Below, one piece after another: positions 59,146-64,000 of a stretch of DNA of 64,000 nt (position 1 is the first letter of the stretch; each line of letters begins with the position of its first letter). The notes beneath the pieces are model-generated. The model saw only the letters and a program-made list of their open reading frames with translations. It made no database searches and was not told the DNA's origin. The position numbers and the translations under genes were made by a program. This DNA is from Gillisia sp. (GTDB lineage Bacteria; Bacteroidota; Bacteroidia; Flavobacteriales; Flavobacteriaceae), in assembly GCA_024635655.1 (NCBI GenBank), contig JAGXIL010000025.1:18925-82924 (forward strand), given 5' to 3'.

Positions 59146-59328
59146 ATGTTAGAGCACAGTTTTCAGTGTCCTTACTGTTGGGAAGAAATTTCAATGTTGC
59201 TGGACAGCTCCGTTTCAAAACAGATCTATATCGAAGACTGTGAAATATGCTGCAATCCCATTGAAATACATGTGAGCTTCGAAGATCATGAGCTTACCTC
59301 TTTTCAGGCTTTAAATATTGAGCAGTAA
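59146..59328 (+). CDS. CPXCG-motif cysteine-rich protein
   Basis: 60 residues. Two Cys pairs, FQCPYCWEEI and DCEICCNPI, form the zinc-ribbon of the CPXCG family, followed by EIHV. Length is normal. Function is unknown. It lies 27 bp after the TolC gene. Confidence 0.88.
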   Translation: MLEHSFQCPYCWEEISMLLDSSVSKQIYIEDCEICCNPIEIHVSFEDHELTSFQALNIEQ

Positions 59329-59367
59329 GATACCTTTTAACAAAATAAATCATATTTAAATAGATCT

Positions 59368-59389
59368 TTTCTGCTAATTTTAGCAGAAA
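59368..59389. promoter_or_regulatory. 22-bp perfect palindrome before the STAS-like gene
   Basis: Arms TTTCTGCTAA (59368-59377) and TTAGCAGAAA (59380-59389) are perfect inverse complements around TT. It ends 9 bp before the ATG at 59399. It may be a repressor operator or an RNA hairpin masking the start. It contains TAATTTTA, one mismatch from a -7 box. Confidence 0.6.
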
Positions 59390-59398
59390 TACCCTCCT

Positions 59399-59752
59399 AT
59401 GGTTTCTACCTTTGAATTTGCAGGCCACGTGGTTGGCATTATGATCACAACAGATGTTGATAAAAAGCTTTTAAAAGAGATTCACCAGGTTATTGAAAAC
59501 AAGTGTACAGAGCATAAGGATATAAATCTATTTATTGAATTGAACCGGGGAATGGAGATCCCTATGCATTTAATGATTCAGGATCTTATTTTTAAACTGG
59601 ATAATGCCTCCTGTTTTTCAAAGATAGCAGTTGTTTCAGATCATGGAATTTTTTAAAAGGTAATGAAGCTTAAGGACTTACTCATCAATGCTGAAGTGAG
59701 GTCATTTCACCCTGAAGACCGGATAAATGCAATGAACTGGATCTCTGAATAA
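59399..59752 (+). pseudogene. SpoIIAA/STAS-like protein gene interrupted by an in-frame TAA
   Basis: The frame from ATG 59399 reads FEFAGHVVGIMITTDVDKKLLKEI, then LDNASCFSKIAVVSDHGIF, and stops at TAA 59654-59656. The same frame then continues KVMKLKDLLINAEVRSFHPE...AMNWISE to TAA 59750. The joined 117-residue product has the length and layout of SpoIIAA-like STAS proteins, whose last helix (SFHPEDRINAMNWI) lies after the stop. The TAA is one A-to-T change from AAA. An 85-residue truncated product is possible. No frameshift is seen. Confidence 0.75.
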
Positions 59753-59767
59753 TTTTTCAATATTTTC

Positions 59768-59798
59768 TTTGCAGAAGTAGAAAACCATTGTATATTTG
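59768..59798 (+). promoter_or_regulatory. Bacteroidota-type promoter upstream of tRNA-fMet
   Basis: TTTG (59768-59771), 19 bases, then TATATTTG (59791-59798): a perfect -33/-7 pair. It is 108 bp before the tRNA. The leader between has no sensible reading frame but holds a long imperfect hairpin at about 59848-59897 (TTTACAA with TTGTAAA and flanking AT pairs). Confidence 0.6.
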
Positions 59799-59906
59799 CC
59801 ATCCGATAATGCAGCAAATATAACCGCTGAATGTCTTGAAGTTCTTAAAATATTTTTTACAATCCACAGATCTTTGGTCTGGATTTTGTAAATATTAATC
59901 ATATAT

Positions 59907-59980
<74 letters not shown>

Positions 59981-59989
59981 TAGTAAAAC

Positions 59990-60020
59990 CAAGGCTTCAC
60001 AGAAATGTGAGGCCTTTTTT
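59990..60020 (+). terminator. Intrinsic terminator after tRNA-fMet
   Basis: AAGGC-TTCACA and TGTGA-GGCCTT pair with one mismatch around a short loop, followed by seven T. It lies about 10 bp after the tRNA. Confidence 0.85.
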
Positions 60021-60030
60021 TATTTTACCT

Positions 60031-60052
60031 AGTACAGAATAAGTACAGAATA
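60031..60052. repeat. Tandem 11-bp direct repeat AGTACAGAATA x2
   Basis: Two abutting identical copies lie 50 bp beyond the tRNA at the presumed left end of the integrated element. They could be recombinase arm-binding sites. Confidence 0.7.
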
Positions 60053-60077
60053 AGGCCATTTTCGGATGCTAAATTTT

Positions 60078-60108
60078 ATTTGATATCAATTACTTTCATT
60101 TGATATCA
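60078..60108. repeat. 11-bp direct repeat ATTTGATATCA, spaced two helical turns
   Basis: Copies at 60078-60088 and 60098-60108 start 20 bp apart, and each contains the palindrome GATATC. Two-turn spacing suggests side-by-side protein binding on one DNA face. Together with the repeat at 60031 this forms a repeat-dense element end. Confidence 0.65.
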
Positions 60109-60137
60109 GATTCTATGGTTATTCAATCATAATATTA

Positions 60138-60437
60138 TTATTTTTCCCTTGTCATCTCCTTTTTAAAAAATAAGAGCTTTATAATGCCAGATAGATTTTT
60201 TGAAAAATAAAATATTTTCGATATTTCAATTGCTTCAGCTTCTACACCTAGGGAAAAATAAAGTTCAAAATACCGTTTCTTGAGATGCCTGTCCATATTT
60301 TCATCCAATGCGCCTGTACAATCCCACCAGGCCAAAAATGGAACCAGTACCAATACAGGTTGAGCGGCTTTTGAACAAGATGTCTCGGCAAAAAATAAAA
60401 AATATTCACGAAGTTTAGCGTAATGTAAAAACAGCAT
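60138..60437 (-). CDS. Doubtful small ORF at the element end
   Basis: 99 codons, no recognised family. The second half (MDRHLKKRYFELYFSLGVEA, then ISKIFYFSKNLSGIIKLLFF) has a plausible composition of charged and hydrophobic residues. It lies between the repeat clusters and would be transcribed with the mob genes. The start and even the reality of the gene are uncertain; a competing frame at 60248-60529 is less convincing. Confidence 0.25.
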   Translation of the reverse strand: MLFLHYAKLREYFLFFAETSCSKAAQPVLVLVPFLAWWDCTGALDENMDRHLKKRYFELYFSLGVEAEAIEISKIFYFSKNLSGIIKLLFFKKEMTREK

Positions 60438-60458
60438 AGGGCGTAACCTTCTGTTTTT

Positions 60459-60516
60459 AAATTTCCAGGAAATTTTAGCCTGTTTTCAGGGATTTCCAGC
60501 GCATTTACTGGAAATC
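60459..60516. repeat. Three adjacent perfect inverted repeats
   Basis: AAATTTCC-A-GGAAATTT (60459-60475), CCTG-TTTT-CAGG (60479-60490) and GATTTCCAG-N8-CTGGAAATC (60491-60516) lie end to end. The octamer ATTTCCAG occurs at 60461 and 60492, and inverted at 60508. Clustered hairpins with a shared word resemble replication or transfer origin architecture, or sites for an element-encoded DNA-binding protein. Confidence 0.65.
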
Positions 60517-60661
60517 TCACAACAATCATAACTCAGTTTCAAAAAAACAGCACAATTCAATTCGAAGTTTTGCCGCAAATCTCGACGGTTTTACTGGGAT
60601 TTTGAGGCCATTTGACGCAAAATCGAAGGTTTCTAAATAGTGTCATTTGTCATTACAAATC

Positions 60662-61111
60662 CTACTTATTTTCTTCCAACCACTTGCAATAGGCCTCCTT
60701 GATTTCAGGATATGCTGCTAAATAATCTTCGTGCAGCTTATTTTGTGATTCCATATTCATCCGGTAGACTTCAAAATTTGCCTCTTGTTTTTCTTTGGAA
60801 GTATAACCAAAATACCCCAGCAATCCCAAACCAAGAATTCCCGATATTCCGAATAGGATCAGCAGATAATTAGGGATTAGCCTGGCATGTTGTAATTTTC
60901 TATCTATCCCCTGAAGAATTTCATTCCTTTTTTCATTTGCCTTTTCCTGCTTTTGCAGAAAGCTGTTCAAATTCTTTTCCAAAGCTTCGGTGCTGATTGG
61001 GATGCTAATCTCAGCTAATTGTTCAGATCGATTTTGAAGCTCCAGAACAGCAGTTTTAAAATCAGCCATTTCATCGGCCATCAATTCCATAATCTCGTCT
61101 AGTTTTTTCAT
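60662..61111 (-). CDS. Mobilization-associated membrane protein (DUF6730-like)
   Basis: 149 residues. An N-terminal helical region (MKKLDEIMELMADEMADFKTAV) and a coiled coil lead to a single membrane helix at about residues 82-105 (IPNYLLILFGISGILGLGLLG), then a charged C-terminus. Proteins of this layout sit just after relaxase genes in Bacteroidota mobilizable elements; the family name is from memory. It lies 17 bp after the relaxase gene and is likely co-transcribed. Role in mating is inferred. Confidence 0.65.
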   Translation of the reverse strand: MKKLDEIMELMADEMADFKTAVLELQNRSEQLAEISIPISTEALEKNLNSFLQKQEKANEKRNEILQGIDRKLQHARLIPNYLLILFGISGILGLGLLGYFGYTSKEKQEANFEVYRMNMESQNKLHEDYLAAYPEIKEAYCKWLEENK

Positions 61112-61128
61112 CGCTCAAAATTTAAAAA

Positions 61129-61995
61129 TCAGATGCCTATTCCGGTATCCCTTATTATTTTTATAACTCCTTTTACAATATCCCTGGTTATTTTATTCAC
61201 TAGACTGGTACTTAGCTGTACAGATTTATTGAAGACGTAGGTATTTTGGGGAGCTTCCTTCAGTCTGGTCGGGCTTCTGTTTTGTGAGATCTCTGCAATT
61301 AACCTATTCCCACTCATCGAGCGGTCGACCTCACTTGCTTTAAGGTTCACCCCTTTATATTCTACTCGGAACCCTTGCAGTTGGTTGGATTTATTGATGG
61401 TAGGGATCACCTCCACCTTTTGAGCTTTCATTTTGCTCATATACTCATCCAGGGATTTTGGCCTTGATTGTAGGACCCGGTCATTGATCGTTTTAATTTC
61501 CTCTCGCAATCCTTTTAATTCCTGAGCTTTTTCTTTCTGTACTTCCCGCACCCTGGTAAGTCCTAATTCCTTTGCGACAGTATCTGCTGCTATCTGACTT
61601 CGTTTTCCGATAAAGCTGTCATTGTAGGCCTTGCCATCAAAGCCAATTCTATTGGCATAAATATGAATATGCGTATGCGCCTTATCCCGGTGAACAAATC
61701 CAATGGCCTGATGATTCTGCAGATTCATCTCCTTTAAAAACTTTTTAGCAATTTCTTCCAGATCTTTTTTGCTTAAATTCTTTCCGTCTTCAATGGTTGG
61801 GCTTACAATGAAGCTTAAGGTGTTGTTGTGGCAGCGCTGATTTTGCGACTGAATGATCTGAAACTCTTCTGTTATCTCATCTGGAGTATCCCCGGCCAGG
61901 TGTTCCTTTAGTACAATTTCCGCTTCCTTCTCCTGGTTCCAGCCATAGGATATCGATGCCTTGGTCCTGGAAATGGCATGTCCTTTCCCAATCAT
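61129..61995 (-). CDS. Relaxase / mobilization nuclease (MobB-like, HUH)
   Basis: 288 residues. The metal-binding motif is GFVHRDKAHTHIHIYANRI (HxDxxHxHxH, about residues 100-118), the HUH site. Upstream, ASISYGWNQEKEAEIVLKEH and NTLSFIVSPTIEDG match the relaxase N-terminal domain. The catalytic Tyr is probably within the first 60 residues (ISYGW). It nicks oriT and carries the strand to the recipient. It overlaps mobC by 4 bp (ATGA). The C-terminus is short, with no helicase domain. Confidence 0.92.
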   Translation of the reverse strand: MIGKGHAISRTKASISYGWNQEKEAEIVLKEHLAGDTPDEITEEFQIIQSQNQRCHNNTLSFIVSPTIEDGKNLSKKDLEEIAKKFLKEMNLQNHQAIGFVHRDKAHTHIHIYANRIGFDGKAYNDSFIGKRSQIAADTVAKELGLTRVREVQKEKAQELKGLREEIKTINDRVLQSRPKSLDEYMSKMKAQKVEVIPTINKSNQLQGFRVEYKGVNLKASEVDRSMSGNRLIAEISQNRSPTRLKEAPQNTYVFNKSVQLSTSLVNKITRDIVKGVIKIIRDTGIGI

Positions 61996-62288
61996 TTTTT
62001 AAAGTTTTTTAAGTGGGTCCTGATCTCTTCCGCAAGCTTTTCCACAGCTGCAGCCAGCTTTAGGTCTCGCTTTTTAAACATATTGCCAATGCGCGAAAAG
62101 TTGTTTTTATACTGAACCAGCATCTGGTAAGCCTCCAGTTGCTCCGGAGTGATCCGTTCCACAATAGTTCGCTCAAAAGCAGTAGCCCGGAGATATTCTG
62201 AAAGGGAAATTCCTGCCCTGGCCGCTCTTCTTTGAAGCAGCTTCTTCTCGTAAACAGAGCAGCGGATCTGGATGTATTCCCTTTTCAT
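61992..62288 (-). CDS. Relaxosome accessory protein MobC-like
   Basis: 98 residues from the ATG giving MKREYIQIRCSVYEKKLLQR, which matches family starts. The longer frame to 62393 reads through the inverted repeat and is unlikely. It has a ribbon-helix-helix-type N-terminus (RRAARAGISLSEYLRATAF) and the helical YKNNFSRIGNMFKKRD segment. It binds oriT and helps the relaxase, encoded next with a 4-bp overlap. Confidence 0.9.
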   Translation of the reverse strand: MKREYIQIRCSVYEKKLLQRRAARAGISLSEYLRATAFERTIVERITPEQLEAYQMLVQYKNNFSRIGNMFKKRDLKLAAAVEKLAEEIRTHLKNFKK

Positions 62289-62320
62289 TTTTTCTTTAAC
62301 AGTCTTTGCAACCTCCGGGC

Positions 62321-62361
62321 GCAAAGCAAGATTGTCATTACAATGACACATCTTGCTTTGC
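62321..62361. other. Candidate oriT: long inverted repeat upstream of mobC
   Basis: GCAAAGCAAGAT (62321-62332) and ATCTTGCTTTGC (62350-62361) are perfect 12-bp arms. The centre continues with TGTCATT/AATGACA, so almost the entire 41 bp folds back with one bulged base. It lies 33 bp before the mobC start, the usual oriT position. The word TTGTCATTACAA in its centre recurs exactly at 60647-60658. Confidence 0.65.
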
Positions 62362-62445
62362 CTTTCTACTGAAATTCTCCGATAGGAGTTCACCGTTTTT
62401 ATTTAAACATTATTCTTTCTAAAATTTATTTTTTTGGAATCAATT

Positions 62446-62469
62446 ATGAAGTCTGCGGAGGTACTTCAT
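62446..62469. repeat. Inverted repeat ATGAAGT / ACTTCAT
   Basis: Perfect 7-bp arms with a 10-base loop overlap the stop of the ATPase gene. No T-run follows on the minus strand. It is possibly an mRNA element separating the replication and mob cassettes. Confidence 0.4.
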
Positions 62470-63131
62470 TCCCGCCAGCTCTTCCCTTCCCATTTAATAA
62501 TATTGAACATTTCCGGCAACCGGTCTCCAATATGATTTCCATAACGGGCAGCAATGGCCGATGGGTTTTCATTGGTGGTCACATAGGTTTTTAATTTCCT
62601 TCGATGTCTTTCAAAGAGCAATTTCCCAATGATTTCTTCCCGGTTATAGGCTTTATCTTCTATTCCCAGATCGTCCAGGTATAATTTACCGCGATAGAAA
62701 TCCTCCAGTTTAAAATTGCTGGCAGGATCTTTTTGAGCTTCGTAATATTTGGTAAGCATATGAACACTCGAGATGCGTGGGAACCAAAGCTGGGTACTTC
62801 CGGTATGCTTCTGAATTACTTTTCCGATAGAATGAATAGCATCAAAAAGTGTGGATTTACCAACTCCGTAATCTCCATATACCAGCAATCCTTTTTCAAG
62901 AGATGCTTTATTTTTGATCACTCCATATTCGTTAAAATCGGGCAGCTGTAAAAAATAGCGGAAAATGCTAAAGACTATTTCCTGGTTTTCGCTTGTAATT
63001 TGAAATCCGGGATTATACCAGCGAAACAGCTTCCAGAAAACTTTTTTATCGATTAAGGGACTGCTGCTGACATTTTCTTTTTTGGTTGCTAAAACCTCTG
63101 CCAAAATAGTCTGTGAATATGTACTAATCAT
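62466..63131 (-). CDS. DnaC/IstB-like AAA+ ATPase
   Basis: 221 residues. Walker A is VYGDYGVGKSTLFDAI (about residues 88-97) and Walker B is KLYLDDLGIED (about residue 155), followed by the sensor TYVTTNENPSAIAARYG and an arginine-finger-like DRLPEMFN. This fits helicase loaders of the DnaC type. In the element it probably acts with the upstream replication-like protein. The two genes overlap by 8 bp. Confidence 0.85.
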   Translation of the reverse strand: MISTYSQTILAEVLATKKENVSSSPLIDKKVFWKLFRWYNPGFQITSENQEIVFSIFRYFLQLPDFNEYGVIKNKASLEKGLLVYGDYGVGKSTLFDAIHSIGKVIQKHTGSTQLWFPRISSVHMLTKYYEAQKDPASNFKLEDFYRGKLYLDDLGIEDKAYNREEIIGKLLFERHRRKLKTYVTTNENPSAIAARYGNHIGDRLPEMFNIIKWEGKSWRE

Positions 63132-63927
63132 ACTTTTGGATTTTATGTTGAACCATCAGATCCATTGTTTTTAATTTGACAGGTTTTTTAGCCTGTGCGA
63201 TCAATTGTCCTATTTTTTCCCTTAGCTTCTTGGTATCCAGGATAATTCCTTTCCAAAATTCATCGGAACCGTTTAGCAGCTCATAGGCAAGCTGAAGTTG
63301 TTCCTCTGAAACACCATCTTTCTCCAGCATCAGTCGAATTGGGCCAAAACAATCCCGGAAGCTTGCCCTTTCTATTTTTTTTGTTGGCACGCCTTTATTT
63401 TTTAAGTTTTTTAAAAAGAGCTCCTGAAATTTAAGTGCCCAGTGATAAAAGCCAAGTAAATTTCCTGGGATTTCAGATGTATTAATTTTTAAAAATTCTT
63501 TTTTATCTAAAGTTTTAAGGTTTATTAGTTTTAATGGTTTAAGGTTTATTTGTTTATCTATACTCGCAATGCTTTGGACCTGCTTTGTGCACTGATTAGA
63601 CACCGCTTTATCCAAAGCTTTGGGTGGTGCTTTGGTGTTTTTTACCAAAGCAATAACATTGGCATTGTACTGGTTCCTGCTTTTCTGGATCCACTTTATG
63701 AATCCCCAATCCACAAGCTCCTGCAGCGCGCTGATATAGGTTTTATAATTACTTATCCTCAGGGCTTCCATTGCCAGATCTGTGGGAAAGCCAAATTCTT
63801 CTTTCCATCCCAACCGATTGCAGCGCTCTATGGCAAAAAAGTAAATAGCGATATGGACGGGTTTTACTTTATGGGTAGTATTAAAGCTGAAATCAAACCA
63901 CGCCCTTGAAAATTCGTAGCCGTTCAT
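63124..63927 (-). CDS. Replication-initiation-like (winged-helix/DnaD-type) protein
   Basis: 267 residues. The N-terminal 95 residues look like a winged helix (SRAWFDFSFNTTHKVKPVHI, LQELVDWGFIKWIQKSRNQY), as in plasmid and phage replication proteins. A low-complexity Lys/Leu/Thr linker and a helical C-terminal domain follow. No catalytic motif is visible. The 8-bp overlap with the DnaC-like gene supports a primosome-type role, which is inference. Confidence 0.6.
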   Translation of the reverse strand: MNGYEFSRAWFDFSFNTTHKVKPVHIAIYFFAIERCNRLGWKEEFGFPTDLAMEALRISNYKTYISALQELVDWGFIKWIQKSRNQYNANVIALVKNTKAPPKALDKAVSNQCTKQVQSIASIDKQINLKPLKLINLKTLDKKEFLKINTSEIPGNLLGFYHWALKFQELFLKNLKNKGVPTKKIERASFRDCFGPIRLMLEKDGVSEEQLQLAYELLNGSDEFWKGIILDTKKLREKIGQLIAQAKKPVKLKTMDLMVQHKIQKYD

Positions 63928-64000
63928 AGGGCTAAGGTTTTTGGATTTCGGAGCAGCCAGGAATTCAGTTTACTCCGCTCGAAGTAGATCAGCTTACCTC
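63924..64000 (-). CDS. Excisionase-type HTH protein, C-terminal fragment at window edge
   Basis: A frame entering from the window end reads GKLIYFERSKLNSWLLRNPK-TLAL and stops at TGA 63926-63924, overlapping the next ATG as ATGA. The pattern G-K-x-I-x-F-x-R-S-x-L-x-x-W-L is the C-terminal half of the MerR/Xis-like helix-turn-helix domain found in Bacteroidota excisionase-type regulators. Only 24 residues are visible. It is consistent with the first gene of the element's operon. Confidence 0.65.
   Translation of the reverse strand, partial: GKLIYFERSKLNSWLLRNPKTLAL

Noticed and set aside
59702..59902. 66-codon minus-strand frame between the STAS-like gene and the tRNA
   Set aside because: Its composition is protein-like, but it overlaps the STAS-like tail and the tRNA promoter and has no promoter or family match. 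I leave it as non-coding.
60248..60529. 93-codon minus-strand frame at the element end
   Set aside because: It covers the triple hairpin region, overlaps another doubtful frame, and its Trp/Asn/Ile-rich sequence shows no domain.
62289..62393. Extended N-terminus of MobC
   Set aside because: The 35 extra codons would be encoded by the 41-bp inverted repeat, and family members start at MKREY-type sequence.

Overview
The window comes from a member of the Bacteroidota, most likely a Flavobacteriaceae genome of the Gramella/Salegentibacter/Zunongwangia type. The evidence is AT-rich DNA, the gliding/type IX secretion block gldK-gldL-gldM-gldN, a PorP/SprF-like protein, Bacteroidota-type promoters (TTTG-N19-TAnnTTTG) and weak Shine-Dalgarno signals. 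Genus is inference; no 16S gene is present.

Layout. 1-3.6 kb: end of an envelope export locus (HlyD-type adaptor, TolC, second adaptor), followed by tsaB. 4.3-11.2 kb: MscS channel, dodecin, a large PiT phosphate transporter, a NifU-type Fe-S protein, a PorP/SprF protein and murI. 11.3-18.6 kb (minus strand): envelope biogenesis operon DUF6089-uppS-bamA-ompH-ompH, preceded by nadK and a CBS protein. 18.7-28.3 kb (plus): pdxJ, an alpha/beta hydrolase, a FadL-like porin with a GDSL esterase lipoprotein, a holin-like membrane protein, tig-clpP-clpX and a family 9 glycosyltransferase. 28.4-32.9 kb: exonuclease III and a small accessory stretch (lipoprotein, a broken SRPBCC gene, a metallo-beta-lactamase-fold hydrolase, DUF421, SRPBCC). 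33-40 kb (minus): groES-groEL, then secG, a TPR-like protein, lptE, a sigma-54 activator and miaB. 40.1-49.9 kb (plus): LVIVD lipoprotein, topA, a frameshifted arginase-family gene, gldKLMN. 50-59.1 kb: FAD oxidoreductase, DUF983, ABC-F ATPase, and a complete RND efflux operon (adaptor, pump, TolC). 59.1-59.98 kb: CPXCG protein, an interrupted SpoIIAA/STAS-like gene and an initiator tRNA-Met.

From the 3' side of that tRNA to the end of the window lies one end of a mobilizable genetic element. It carries an excisionase-like HTH tail, a replication-like protein, a DnaC/IstB-like ATPase, MobC, a HUH relaxase and a membrane accessory protein, all on the minus strand. Its non-coding DNA is rich in short direct repeats and perfect inverted repeats, including a candidate oriT upstream of mobC and three adjacent hairpins at 60459-60516. 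No integrase is visible; it is presumably beyond position 64000.

Three genes are broken (SRPBCC at 30.1 kb, arginase family at 44.1 kb, STAS-like at 59.4 kb). The three in-frame stops all look like Lys codons changed by a single A-to-T substitution. The most interesting non-coding signals are the element end, a 22-bp perfect palindrome before the STAS-like gene, a palindrome before the RND operon, and a branched terminator-like RNA after the dodecin gene.
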